A stretch of DNA of 64,000 nucleotides from Acidimicrobiia bacterium (GTDB lineage Bacteria; Actinomycetota; Acidimicrobiia; IMCC26256; JAMXLJ01), in contig JAMXLJ010000138.1 of NCBI GenBank assembly GCA_024281095.1, forward strand, positions 1 through 64,000. Reading direction: 5' to 3'. This document shows positions 1-9,683 of this stretch, in pieces; within the stretch, counting starts at the first letter, position 1; the number at the start of each line of letters is the position of its first letter. The notes beneath the pieces were generated by a model, which saw only the letters and a list, made by a program, of their open reading frames with translations, had not been told where the DNA came from and ran no database searches. A program made the translations under genes and the position numbers.

Positions 1-770
1 CCCCGACGGCTCACCGGAGCATGGTCGGCGGTGTCCTCGATCGATGCCACCGTCCAACCCGCGGCCGCGAGCCACTCGAGCGCAACGTCGGCCGGCGGCA
101 CCGTGAGCACCGGTTCACCCGACTCTGCAAGCGCCTGTTCACGTGCCCGTTCCCCTTCGGTGGCCTCGCGATCTCGCGTCGAGATGCTGACCGCGAGGTC
201 GCTGCCGGGTGCACCGCGCGCGGCCGTCACGCGCAGCAGCTCACGCACCGATTCTTCGGGCAGGTACCGCAACACGCCTTCGCACAGGAATTGCGTGCGT
301 TGCTGCGGATCATGACCGGCGGCATCGAGTGCGTCTGCCAGGCCCGGTTTCGTGAAGTCGGCCGTGACGAACGCGATGTCGTCGACGGAAGCATCGATAT
401 CGCTCAGGAGACGTCGCTTCTCGGCTTGCGTCGCGGGGTGGTCAACCTCGAAGAAGCGCACGCCGGGCGTGCGAAACCGCAGCGCGCGTCCGTCGTAGCC
501 GGCGCCGAGCACGACGACCTGGTCGACACCGTCGCGCAGCGCGCGGACCACTGCCGCGTCGAAGAACCGCGTCCGAACGGTGAACGACGCAAAGAACTCA
601 CTGTCGGCGCGGCGGCTCCAGTCGCCGCGCTCGTGGCGCAACTCGGCTGCCAAGGAGGCAACGAGCCGGTCGTCGGCCGCGCCGTCGCCGGTCTCCCATT
701 CGGGGCGGCCGACCATGGAGCGCAGCACGGCGACGCCGCGAGCGGTCGATGACGCTTCGTCGGGACGCAT
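1..770 (-). CDS. Class I SAM-dependent methyltransferase (TIGR00027-like), 3' end cut by window
   Basis: Reverse-strand translation starting MRPDEASSTARGVAVLRSMVGRPEWE... with VVVLGAGYDGRALRF and FFEVDHPATQAEKR motifs typical of this family; ATG at 770; no stop before window start. Confidence 0.8.
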   Translation of the reverse strand, partial: MRPDEASSTARGVAVLRSMVGRPEWETGDGAADDRLVASLAAELRHERGDWSRRADSEFFASFTVRTRFFDAAVVRALRDGVDQVVVLGAGYDGRALRFRTPGVRFFEVDHPATQAEKRRLLSDIDASVDDIAFVTADFTKPGLADALDAAGHDPQQRTQFLCEGVLRYLPEESVRELLRVTAARGAPGSDLAVSISTRDREATEGERAREQALAESGEPVLTVPPADVALEWLAAAGWTVASIEDTADHAPVSRR

Positions 771-809
771 CCCGCCATCACAGCACGTCTACGGGCCAGC
801 GCTCGTCGT

Positions 810-1346
810 CTACCTGGAGACCTGCTGTTGCGCCTCGAGGAGGCTGAGTCGGTGAGTGCAGACCAGCGCGTGGAGCCGGTTCTCCAGTCTGTCCTTGACG
901 TTGGCGGCCGGCCACGGCTCGGGCCAGAGGTTCCGAACGTCATCAGGGGCTCCACCGAGCTCGAGCGGGATGAGGTGATCGAGCTCGTAGAGCGAAGGCG
1001 AGCCCGCCAACCCGTAGGCCCTCATCCGTTCGAGCTTGATCCGGTTGGTCACCGCCTGCGTGGGGCGGACGCGTCGCGTGTACCCCGTGACGCAGATCGT
1101 GGAGTCGATGTTTGCCTGGATCACCCGAGGGTCCGCCGCACCAGGCGTGCAACGCACGTCTTGATGGCCGCTCGCTTCGACGCAGGAGGATGCCGCCACA
1201 GGAACGGATTGCGACGCCGGTGCGGCTCCCGGCGATGCTCGGATCGGCGTGGTGTGGGCTGTCGTCGTGGGTGTCGTCGTCGATGACGACGCGCAGCCGG
1301 CGAACAAGACGAGCGCGATCGCGTATACGACAAGTGCACGCTTCAC
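810..1346 (-). CDS. Putative secreted lipoprotein with HNH-nuclease-like domain
   Basis: 178 aa; lipobox LFAGC; C-terminal YELDHLIPLELGGAPDDVRNLWPEPW...KDRLENRLHALVC resembles HNH-type motif. Confidence 0.7.
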   Translation of the reverse strand: MKRALVVYAIALVLFAGCASSSTTTPTTTAHTTPIRASPGAAPASQSVPVAASSCVEASGHQDVRCTPGAADPRVIQANIDSTICVTGYTRRVRPTQAVTNRIKLERMRAYGLAGSPSLYELDHLIPLELGGAPDDVRNLWPEPWPAANVKDRLENRLHALVCTHRLSLLEAQQQVSR

Positions 1347-1421
1347 GAGCCCCCTTTGCGCGCGACGCGGATCGCCGAGGCGACTGTATCGGCAGTGTCG
1401 AGCGTCGAGGTTTGTTCGCAG

Positions 1422-2474
1422 TCAGGGCGTGGGTGGCGCGGGGATGACGCCGACGGGATAGCTCACGTCGGGGAGCTCGACCCACGTCGGACCCGGGACG
1501 AGCCGGATCGGCTGCCCGGTGGGGTCGAGAAGGTCTGCGGGCTTCGCCTTGTCGGGTCGGACCCAGTGGCCCTTGACGAGCTTCCCGCCGGCGAACACCC
1601 AGACGTCGCCCTGTCCGATCAACGCCGCCTCCGAACCGAAGTTCCCGACGCCGCCGGTGTACTGCACCGCCATGACGACGACGTTCGCCGGTGCTATCTG
1701 CTGGCCCGATACCGTCAGGAACGGCTTGCCCGCGGTGCTGCGGAGCCAACGGCTCGTCGCTTTGTCCCACGTGTACGTCGTGTCGTAGCCGGGCTGGAAC
1801 CCGATGTTGACCGCCGCAACGGGCGAGCCCGCGAACGTCTCGCCGGGATTCAGATAGCGGAACAGCGGTGGCGGGGGGACGGGCTTGCCGCCCAACGCGA
1901 ACAGTTGCGCGCCTCGACCGTACAAATTGTGCGGGGCGGAGCGGCGACGGTCGCGGAACATCGCCGCGCCGGCGCCCGACTCGTCGACGACGTGCACCGG
2001 GGCCACGTTGATCGCGTTGCTGGCGTAGGCCGCGCCCCCCGAATAGGCGAAGATGCCGCCGACCGGCCACACGATCAGCGGGTCGGTCAGGCGCACGGAC
2101 CGGACCGGCCCCACGACGGCCGGCACCTGTGACTGGAACATGGCGAGGAAGCGGGTGATGCCGCTCTCGACGACCTCTTCCCAGACGATGTCCGCGCTCT
2201 CGAGCCCCGCTTGCGGCCGGGCATACACGTCGAGGTTCTCCACTTTGACGTTCAGCACCGGCCGGGTCTGATACGCGCCGCTCGGATCCGGGACGCCGGT
2301 CAGCGGCGCGGTCGGCGGCGCCGCCGTGGTTGCCGTGGTCCCGTTGGACGTCGTCGTGGGCGACCGGCGTTGCGCGTGCTTCGAGCCTCCGCCACCACAG
2401 CTCGCCGCCGCGACCACCGCGACGACCAGGAACGCTGCGCTCCGACGCTGACGCGTCACGCGTGCGTGCCTCAT
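1422..2474 (-). CDS. DUF3048 (YerB-like) domain lipoprotein
   Basis: Signal peptide/lipobox (AAASCGGGG), Thr-rich linker, RPVLNVKVENLDVYARPQAGLESADIVWEEVVESGITRFLAMFQSQ...VGPVRSVR typical of DUF3048; start chosen at MRHARVTR. Confidence 0.8.
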   Translation of the reverse strand: MRHARVTRQRRSAAFLVVAVVAAASCGGGGSKHAQRRSPTTTSNGTTATTAAPPTAPLTGVPDPSGAYQTRPVLNVKVENLDVYARPQAGLESADIVWEEVVESGITRFLAMFQSQVPAVVGPVRSVRLTDPLIVWPVGGIFAYSGGAAYASNAINVAPVHVVDESGAGAAMFRDRRRSAPHNLYGRGAQLFALGGKPVPPPPLFRYLNPGETFAGSPVAAVNIGFQPGYDTTYTWDKATSRWLRSTAGKPFLTVSGQQIAPANVVVMAVQYTGGVGNFGSEAALIGQGDVWVFAGGKLVKGHWVRPDKAKPADLLDPTGQPIRLVPGPTWVELPDVSYPVGVIPAPPTP

Positions 2475-2509
2475 CGGTATGACCGAACCTCGAAGGTCAT
2501 CGTGCTCAG

Positions 2510-3472
2510 GTGGAGCAGCCCGTCCCATGCCGTTCGACAGTAGGGCGGCTCGGCATGCCGTTCGCGGCGCGCGGCGTTCATGAGATTCCTCTCATCACTC
2601 AGAAAGCGCGCGTAGCGGTCGATGAAGACATCGTGGGGTTGCGGTCTGACGCGGGTGAGCACACGCGCGAGAAGGAATTCAACGAGGCCGCTGCCGTCTT
2701 GAACGCGCTCCTGGCGCGTCGGCGTCATGCGTTGTTGCTCGCCGGGTTCGCGCTGCGGAATGTGCGCGCGCTCATTGGCGCGTGGCGAGTGATCCGCGCG
2801 CTACCACAGCTCGACGTGACTCTGTCGACCTCGCCCCAGGGTCGCCACCTCCGCTCACTGGTGAGACGGCGTTTCGTGGGGGTGCCCCGCCGCCGCAACG
2901 CGGTCGCGGTCGCGGCCCTTCCCGGCGAGATCGACGAGTTCCTGAGGGGCCGGCCCCGGCAGGCCGTCAGGACCAATATCACTCGCGCGAAGGCGGAGGG
3001 CATCGAGTGCACACGCCTTTCGACACGTGCGGAGCAAGCACGGCGGGTGGCTGACGTGTTGGCCACACGCGATGAGGACGCCACGAGGATCAGAGACGTC
3101 GCTCGGGAGCGTCTCGACGCCGGCATCGACGAGTTCTTCGCCGCCGTCGACGGCACCGACGCGACGCTCGTCGTCGCAGCCGTGACCGTCGATCAGGAAT
3201 GGGCGCACATCGGGTGGTTCGTGAGCGACCCGCACGATGAGCGGTCCGCGGAGGCCCGCTATCTCTTGTATGTGCACGTGTTCGAGTACCTGATCGCGCT
3301 CGGCGTTCGATACGTGTTCGTGCAGTCGGCCGTGACGCTCCCGCCGGGCCTGCGGTACTTCCAGCGCCGCCTCGGGTTCGTGCCCACGAACCTTCGGCTC
3401 AGCCGCACCGAGATACCAACCCGAACCCAGATCGGAGAGGCTTCCCGTACGTCGCAATGCGAGGCGGTGTGA
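2510..3472 (+). CDS. Hypothetical protein, GNAT/FemAB-like acyltransferase fold likely
   Basis: 320 aa ORF; C-terminal LPPGLRYFQRRLGFVPTNL resembles acetyltransferase end motif; N-terminal start uncertain. Confidence 0.55.
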   Translation: MEQPVPCRSTVGRLGMPFAARGVHEIPLITQKARVAVDEDIVGLRSDAGEHTREKEFNEAAAVLNALLARRRHALLLAGFALRNVRALIGAWRVIRALPQLDVTLSTSPQGRHLRSLVRRRFVGVPRRRNAVAVAALPGEIDEFLRGRPRQAVRTNITRAKAEGIECTRLSTRAEQARRVADVLATRDEDATRIRDVARERLDAGIDEFFAAVDGTDATLVVAAVTVDQEWAHIGWFVSDPHDERSAEARYLLYVHVFEYLIALGVRYVFVQSAVTLPPGLRYFQRRLGFVPTNLRLSRTEIPTRTQIGEASRTSQCEAV

Positions 3473-3508
3473 CGAATCGCGCCCGCGGCGGCACGGTGCC
3501 CGGCGTGA

Positions 3509-4393
3509 TCAGAGCTCGCCCGTCGCCTCGCTCGGAACGGGTGCCCCGGTGCCACGAACCGATGGCACGAAGCGATCCACGGTGAGGAACGCGACGCCCG
3601 CGAGCGCGAGCAGGATCAGGCCGGTGAGGATGCCGGCGTTGAGCGCACGTGCGACCGCGGCGATCAGGCTGGCCCATGGACTGTGACTCACCTGCGGCAC
3701 GATCAGCACGGGGATGATCCAGAGCACCAAGAGGTGCGCGGCACTGATGCCGAGGAGCCATCGGCCCACGACCTTCACCGTCGTCTTGCGGTCCCGGCTG
3801 ACTGCCATGGCTGCTGCCACCAAGACGAGCGCACCCAACGCGTAGAGCGGAAACCGGTTGTGCAGCGCCTTCCGCCCGGCAGCGAGTGGCGTGACGCGCG
3901 GGACGTTGATCGTCACGGGTGGAATCTTGCCGAGGTCCTGCAGGCTGAGGGTCGGAGCGGCCGCGTTCACGATCGTGACGACCGTCGGCTTGTCGAGCAC
4001 AGCGGGCGCTGTGCCCTGACCGATGAGACGCTCGTGCGCGGCGACGATGAACTGCTCCAGCTTCGCCCGGATGTCGGCCCGGTCGAGCACCGCGGTCATT
4101 CGGAGGATCAGCGCATTGGTGCTGGCGCTCGCGGCGGCCGCCGATGGCGGCGCGCCCGTTGCCACGTTCAACGACGGTTGACCCACAGCAGAGGCAACGA
4201 CGGGCGCGATCTCGCGGCTCAGATAATGACGCAGGTCCGCGCTCTCCAGCACCGCCGTCGTGACCCGTCGCGTCCGCGACGTGTCGAGGATGGTGTGTGA
4301 GGTCCACCAGGAGGCGAAAGCCAGGGTCGCGAGTGCCATCCCGAAATGCAGCAACAGCTGCCCCGATTGCCGCGGGCTACGCAACGCTTCCAT
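3509..4393 (-). CDS. Hypothetical membrane protein
   Basis: 294 aa; N-terminal TM segment and three hydrophobic C-terminal segments (LYALGALVLVAAAMAVS, LLVLWIIPVLIV, ILTGLILLALAGVAFL). Confidence 0.65.
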   Translation of the reverse strand: MEALRSPRQSGQLLLHFGMALATLAFASWWTSHTILDTSRTRRVTTAVLESADLRHYLSREIAPVVASAVGQPSLNVATGAPPSAAAASASTNALILRMTAVLDRADIRAKLEQFIVAAHERLIGQGTAPAVLDKPTVVTIVNAAAPTLSLQDLGKIPPVTINVPRVTPLAAGRKALHNRFPLYALGALVLVAAAMAVSRDRKTTVKVVGRWLLGISAAHLLVLWIIPVLIVPQVSHSPWASLIAAVARALNAGILTGLILLALAGVAFLTVDRFVPSVRGTGAPVPSEATGEL

Positions 4394-4500
4394 GAGCCCC
4401 GCTCCCCGCCCTTTTTGGTCCGCCCGGCGGGGGCATTCTTAGCCGTGATTCGGCGGGGCCTCAACGGCGACGCCTTGGCGGCTTCGGAGAGATTGACGCC

Positions 4501-4537
4501 GCGGCGGGCACCCGTTGTCTCAACCGGTGCCCGCCGC
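4501..4537 (-). terminator. Strong hairpin downstream of the 72-aa membrane protein gene (probable terminator without U-tract)
   Basis: gcggcgggcacc-c-gttg-tct-caac-c-ggtgcccgccgc: 12-bp stem, one C.C mismatch, 4-bp stem, 3-nt loop; lies between the stop of 4573..4791(-) and the start of 3509..4393(-). Confidence 0.5.
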
Positions 4538-4572
4538 AGTGGCGTTCTCGGGACCTGCCCGGCGCGTGCGGG

Positions 4573-4791
4573 TTAGAGCAGATCGCGACGGTCCTCGTAG
4601 ACGACTCGCTCGCGCCGGCGATATGGCGACACGCTGCTCCAGAAGAGCGCGGAGAGGAGCGCGCCCACGCCGCCGACGATCATGAGGATCACGCCCACGG
4701 TCTGGATGTCGAGGCCGTTGACATGTTTGTGCACGGCGAACGTCAAGATCGCGCCGATCGCCGCCAAGACGAGACCGACTCCGATGCCCAT
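4573..4791 (-). CDS. Small two-TM membrane protein (DUF6458-like)
   Basis: 72 aa MGIGVGLVLAAIGAILTFAVHKHVNGLDIQTVGVILMIVGGVGALLSALFWSS...; typical small actinobacterial membrane protein. Confidence 0.75.
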   Translation of the reverse strand: MGIGVGLVLAAIGAILTFAVHKHVNGLDIQTVGVILMIVGGVGALLSALFWSSVSPYRRRERVVYEDRRDLL

Positions 4792-5049
4792 TGTGTGTCT
4801 CCCTCCGCTCAGGGCTTCGTTGCCCCGGACGGCGTGAGGGATACCCGACCACGGTGAGCGGCAAACCATCCCGCGTGGTGGTATTCGGCGCCGGGGCCCT
4901 GGCTTTCGCTCGTCCCCGGCCGGAGGTCGGGTGCCGCGATGCCGCGATGAGTTTCGGAGTGCCGCGACGTCGAACCAGCGAGAGGCGACGAGCCGTCGTC
5001 GGTCCGGAGAGGAGGCGCTCGTGGCGCGCAACAACATGGGGTTCGTCGC

Positions 5050-6165
5050 GTGAGCGGCGTGCGGGTGCTCGTGGGAACCCGGAAGGGCGCGTTCATCCTC
5101 ACTTCGGATGGCACGCGCACCGACTGGGAGGTCGCGGGCCCCCACTTCGGCGGCTGGGAGATGTACCACCTGAAGGGCTCTCCCGCGCTGGCCGACCGCA
5201 TCTACGCGTCGCAGTCGACGGGCTGGTTCGGTCAGTTGATCCAGCGCTCCGACGACGGCGGGGCGACGTGGGAGCCGGTGGGCAACGAATTCCGGTACGA
5301 GGGCGTGCCCGGCACCCACCAGTGGTACGACGGCACGCCGCACCCATGGGAGTTCGCGCGCGTGTGGCACCTCGAACCCTCCGCGACGGATCCCGACACG
5401 CTCTATGCCGGCGTCGAGGACGCCGCGTTGTTCAAGAGCGACGACGGCGGTGCGAAGTGGCAGGAGCTGCCGGCGTTGCGCAGTCACGGTTCCGGGCCGT
5501 TCTGGCAGCCCGGTGCCGGCGGCATGTGCCTGCACACGATCGTGATCGACCCGCGCGACGCGAACCGTCTGTACGTCGCCATCTCGGCCGCCGGCGTGTT
5601 CCGCTCGGACGACGGCGGCGAGAGCTGGCGACCGATCAACCGCGGATTGCACTCCGAAGGCATCCCCGACCCCGATGCCGAGGTCGGCCACTGCGTTCAC
5701 CGCATCGCCCTGCATCCGTCGCGGCCGGAGGTGCTGTTCATGCAGAAGCACTGGGACGTGATGCGCAGTGACGACGCGGGCGAGTCGTGGCATGAGATCA
5801 GCGGCGACCTACCTACCGATTTCGGCTTCGTCATCGACGTGCACGCGCACGAACCGGACACGATCTACGTCGTGCCGATCAAGAGCGACTCCGAGCACTA
5901 TCCGCCCGAGGGCAAGCTCCGCGTCTATCGCAGCCGGACCGGGGGCGACGAGTGGGAACCGCTCACCAACGGGCTGCCGCAGAGCAACTGCTACGTGAAC
6001 GTGCTGCGCGACGCGATGGCGGTCGACAGCCTCGACCCGTGCGGTGTGTACTTCGGCACCACCGGCGGTCAGGTCTACGCGTCGCCCGATGGCGGCGACA
6101 CGTGGGCACCGATCGTCCGCGACCTGCCGGCCGTATTGTCGGTGGAGGTGCAGACGTTGCCGTGA
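5050..6165 (+). CDS. WD40/YVTN/BNR-repeat beta-propeller protein (exo-alpha-sialidase-like annotation)
   Basis: Repeated [21 protein letters not shown] Asp-box motifs; GTG start; stop overlaps the next gene. Confidence 0.85.
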   Translation: MSGVRVLVGTRKGAFILTSDGTRTDWEVAGPHFGGWEMYHLKGSPALADRIYASQSTGWFGQLIQRSDDGGATWEPVGNEFRYEGVPGTHQWYDGTPHPWEFARVWHLEPSATDPDTLYAGVEDAALFKSDDGGAKWQELPALRSHGSGPFWQPGAGGMCLHTIVIDPRDANRLYVAISAAGVFRSDDGGESWRPINRGLHSEGIPDPDAEVGHCVHRIALHPSRPEVLFMQKHWDVMRSDDAGESWHEISGDLPTDFGFVIDVHAHEPDTIYVVPIKSDSEHYPPEGKLRVYRSRTGGDEWEPLTNGLPQSNCYVNVLRDAMAVDSLDPCGVYFGTTGGQVYASPDGGDTWAPIVRDLPAVLSVEVQTLP

Positions 6166-6458
6166 TCCGTGTCGTGCTGCCACCGCATCTGCGGACCCTC
6201 GCGCACACCGACCGCGAGGTGCGTCTCGACGTCGACGAGCCGGTCACGCAGCGCACGGTGCTCGACGCGCTGGAGCGGCGGTACCCGGTGTTGCGTGGCA
6301 CCATCCGGGACCACGAGACGCGGGAGCGCCGCGCGTTCGTTCGCTTCTTCGCGTGCGAGGACGACCTGTCCCACGAGTCGCCCGACGCACCGCTGCCTCC
6401 GGCGGTCGTGGCGGGCACGGAGCCGTTCTTCGTGATCGGTGCGATGGCGGGGGGTTAG
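6162..6458 (+). CDS. MoaD/ThiS family ubiquitin-like protein
   Basis: 98 aa [45 protein letters not shown]...[10 protein letters not shown] with C-terminal GG; GTGA overlap with upstream gene. Confidence 0.8.
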   Translation: MIRVVLPPHLRTLAHTDREVRLDVDEPVTQRTVLDALERRYPVLRGTIRDHETRERRAFVRFFACEDDLSHESPDAPLPPAVVAGTEPFFVIGAMAGG

Positions 6459-7304
6459 GTGAGCTCCGTGAACGACCAACAGGCGCGGTTCTGGTCCGAC
6501 CTTGCTCCCACATGGATTCGGTTCGAGAGCGAGCTCGAGGAGATCAGCAAGCTCCCAGGATTGATCGCGATGGACCGGCTCGAATTGGCGCCGGGTCAGC
6601 GCGTGCTCGACATCGGGTGCGGCAGTGGTTCGACCACCCTCGAATTGGGGGCACGGGTTGCACCGAGCGGTAAAGCGACCGGCGTCGACATCGCGCCGGA
6701 AATGCTTGCGTACGCACGAGAACGCGCGGCGCGCCTCGGCGCCGGCAACGTCGACTTCGTCCACGCCGACGCGCAGCTCGACAGTCTCGGTGAATCCGCA
6801 TTCGACGCGGCGTATTCGCGCTTCGGTGTCATGTTCTTCTCCGACGTCGTCGCCGCGTTCGCCAACATCCGAAGCGCACTGCGGCCGGGCGGCCGGCTGG
6901 CGTTCGTCTGCTGGCAGAACGCGTTGGAGAACGAGTGGATGCTGGTGCCGACCATGGCGGTCATGTCGGTCACCGGCTCGCCGCCTCCGATGCCCGAGCC
7001 GGGGCAGCCCGGGCCGTTCTCGTTGGCGGATCCCGACCGGGTGCGATCCGTGCTCGCCGCGGCCGGGTTCGAGGGGATCGACGTGGTGCCTCACACGGAT
7101 GCCGTCGTCACGAGGGAGGACCAGATCCCCGATTTCGCCCGGCGCGGCACGCAGGTGGGCGCGGCACGCGAGGCGCTCCGCGACGCCGGGGACGACACGC
7201 GCCGGCGCGCGGTGGAAGCGGTGGAGGCGGCCTTGCGCGACCGCGTCGAGCACGGCGAGGTGCGCGTTTCGCGATCGGTCTGGGTGGTGACCGCGAGTAC
7301 GTGA
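6459..7304 (+). CDS. Class I SAM-dependent methyltransferase
   Basis: VLDIGCGSGSTTLELGARVAPSGKATGVDIAPEML motif I/II; 281 aa; GTG start. Confidence 0.85.
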   Translation: MSSVNDQQARFWSDLAPTWIRFESELEEISKLPGLIAMDRLELAPGQRVLDIGCGSGSTTLELGARVAPSGKATGVDIAPEMLAYARERAARLGAGNVDFVHADAQLDSLGESAFDAAYSRFGVMFFSDVVAAFANIRSALRPGGRLAFVCWQNALENEWMLVPTMAVMSVTGSPPPMPEPGQPGPFSLADPDRVRSVLAAAGFEGIDVVPHTDAVVTREDQIPDFARRGTQVGAAREALRDAGDDTRRRAVEAVEAALRDRVEHGEVRVSRSVWVVTAST

Positions 7305-7528
7305 TGCGTCATAGAAGCCCTATGTCCGCCTAGGCAATCGGTCAGCACGCCGACATACTCGGCGGGGCACCGACGTGCACACCACCCTTCCTGCCCAGTG
7401 GGTTCGGTGCCGCGCTGAGGTGGGGACAGCCGCGGCAGAGAACCCACGGCTGTCCCTGCCCGCACCGCACGTGCGCGACCGACGCCTGCCTCTTTCCTCG
7501 CTCAGCGGACAACCGTTACGATTCGCCC

Positions 7529-8611
7529 ATGGGGCAGGGGGTGGAGGAACTGCGGGTTTCCGCACGCTCGATCGTCCAGGGCGTCCTGTCCCGCTGGGGC
7601 GTCCAGGTGCGCTTCGGGCATCGCTCCGAGGCGCCGCGACGTCCCGGCATGGTCGGACGAGTCGGTGCCCCCGCACGTGACGACGTCGGCGCGGTCGCCG
7701 CGCCGCCGGCTGCCTCCGCCGGCGCGGGACAGCCGAGTCGTGCCCCGCTCACACGGTCGAATGGCGGTGGATCCGGGCCCGAGCTGCAGCGCGTCGCACC
7801 GCGAGCGGTGCTCTTCGACGACCAGCCCGTCGACACGCGAGTTCGCCGGCCGTCCGACGAGCTGGAGGGCATCTTCTCGCACGCTCGCCTCGTGCCGCCC
7901 GCGACCGCGCCCGCGCCGGTGGTCGAGCCCGAGCAACCGTCCCGGGGCCTCGAGGAACCGCGCGACCGCGTCGTGCGCCGGCCCCCGGAGGCCGCCGAAG
8001 GCGGCGACGCCGATGTTCCCGCGCCGCGGCCTCGACGGCTCACGATCGTCGACACACAGATCCGCCGGCGGAAGATGCGGGGGACCCTCGGGTTGGTGCT
8101 CAACTGGCACAACGACGCGATGCACGCGGGCGTGAAGGCGGCCGACGCGGCGCTCACCGTTGCCCGCCTGTCGATCGACATCCATCTGCGGACACGCGCC
8201 GCGCGCGTCGATTACGCCAAGACCTTCTCGTTCGCGCTCGGGCGTGAGGTCGGCGCGATGCGCCGCGCCCCGGATCGCGTGCCGGTGTCGGAACCCGAGG
8301 GCACCGGCACGCACGCGGTCGACCCTCGGCGCCGCGAAGCCCGCGTCGAGTACTACGAGCCGTTGACCGTTCCGGCGCCGTCGGCGGTCCCGACGGCAAA
8401 GGCAGCACCGGCAGCACCGGCAGGCGGCGTGTACGAGGCGCGGCAGAACGGCAGCGTGCACCGCGCTCAGGGAGTCGCCGCGGAGGAAGTCGAGGACCTC
8501 TACTCGCACGCTCGTGAGCGGGCGACGGCACCCTTCGTCCCTCCTGCGTCGCAGCCCAACGGACACGGGGCGCACCGCAGCGCCAACGGCGGTTACGGCC
8601 CCGGGAACTGA
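7529..8611 (+). CDS. Hypothetical protein, Ala/Pro-rich
   Basis: 360 aa ORF with sensible start and good codon position GC; no recognised family. Confidence 0.55.
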   Translation: MGQGVEELRVSARSIVQGVLSRWGVQVRFGHRSEAPRRPGMVGRVGAPARDDVGAVAAPPAASAGAGQPSRAPLTRSNGGGSGPELQRVAPRAVLFDDQPVDTRVRRPSDELEGIFSHARLVPPATAPAPVVEPEQPSRGLEEPRDRVVRRPPEAAEGGDADVPAPRPRRLTIVDTQIRRRKMRGTLGLVLNWHNDAMHAGVKAADAALTVARLSIDIHLRTRAARVDYAKTFSFALGREVGAMRRAPDRVPVSEPEGTGTHAVDPRRREARVEYYEPLTVPAPSAVPTAKAAPAAPAGGVYEARQNGSVHRAQGVAAEEVEDLYSHARERATAPFVPPASQPNGHGAHRSANGGYGPGN

Positions 8612-8676
8612 CGAGTCCCGAGCGCCGCGGCCGCACGCGGAGTGACTTGCTTCCGCGGCGGGAAGGGACCGTGGCG

Positions 8677-9021
8677 ATGTCGGACACGGCGTTGCTCGCC
8701 TTCAAGGCGCTGACCGGTGGCCTGTTCGTGGCCGGTTTCGCGGTGGTCGCCGAGTTGCTCGTGCCCAAACGCTTTGCGGGGCTCTTCTCGGCGAGCCCCG
8801 CGGTTGCGCTCGGAAACCTGCTCGTGATCACGGCCAGTAAGGGTCGCCATGAAGCGGCGCTCGACGTCGAAGGAATGATCGCCGGCGCCGTAGCGATGAC
8901 GGTGGCCGCGAGCGCGGGCTTCGCCGCCGTTCGTCGTTTCCGCGCGATCCGAGGAACGCTCGTGGTGTGGTGCGTGTGGGGTGTCGTCGCCGAGGCCGCC
9001 TACTTCACGGTCGTGCGATGA
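8677..9021 (+). CDS. DUF3147-like small membrane protein (first of tandem pair)
   Basis: MSDTALLAFKALTGGLFVAGFAVVAELLVPKRFAGLFSASPAVALGNLLVI...; multiple TM segments. Confidence 0.65.
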   Translation: MSDTALLAFKALTGGLFVAGFAVVAELLVPKRFAGLFSASPAVALGNLLVITASKGRHEAALDVEGMIAGAVAMTVAASAGFAAVRRFRAIRGTLVVWCVWGVVAEAAYFTVVR

Positions 9022-9470
9022 GTTGCCGCACCGACGAGCCGCTCGCACGCGTGGATACCGGGCGGTTGCGGCGTATCCGGCCGCGCGAGATCGCTCTCCG
9101 CTTCGTGTTCGGAGCCGCGATCTCGGTCGTGATCGGTCTCATCTCGCGCGCGTTCGGCCCGAGGGCCGCCGGGATGTTCCTCGCGTTCCCGGCGATTCTC
9201 CCGGCGTCGGTCACGCTGATCGAGCACAAGGAGGGCACGCCGGAGGCCGCGGAGAACGTCGCCGGCGCGGTGTTCGGCGGGTTCGGGCTCATCGCGTTCG
9301 CGCTCACGGCTCGCGCACTGCTGACCACGATTGCCCCGGCACTCGCGCTCGTGCTGTCCTTCGGTGCCTGGATCGGCGTCTCGGGATCCTGCTACCTCGC
9401 GTACGAGTTGCTTCGGCGCCACGCCGAGCCTCCCGAGCGGGCAACCGGTCATTGCACCGTTTCCGACTGA
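9018..9470 (+). CDS. DUF3147-like small membrane protein (second of tandem pair)
   Basis: MSCRTDEPLARV...IALRFVFGAAISVVIGLISRAFGPRAAGMFLAFPAILPASVTLIEHKEG; ATGA overlap with preceding gene. Confidence 0.65.
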   Translation: MSCRTDEPLARVDTGRLRRIRPREIALRFVFGAAISVVIGLISRAFGPRAAGMFLAFPAILPASVTLIEHKEGTPEAAENVAGAVFGGFGLIAFALTARALLTTIAPALALVLSFGAWIGVSGSCYLAYELLRRHAEPPERATGHCTVSD

Positions 9471-9683
9471 GGCGGCCATGACGCCTCCGTCCCCGTTCGC
9501 CGTGCCTCCGATACGTCCGCGGCGCCGCTACGTCCGCACTTTGTCCCACTGGTCGCGTACGCTCGGCGGGTGGTGCGATCGGGAGCGGGCGCGGAAGGTG
9601 CGCGGAAGCGTCGTGGGCCGGCGCGGCGCCCCACCGCCACCTCGAATTTCGGCGTCGGCCGGCGCGAGAGCCACGACGCGTCG

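Noticed and set aside
2471-2728. 85-aa minus-strand ORF upstream of the DUF3048 gene
   Set aside because: Overlaps the 5' part of the GNAT-like gene and shows no family features
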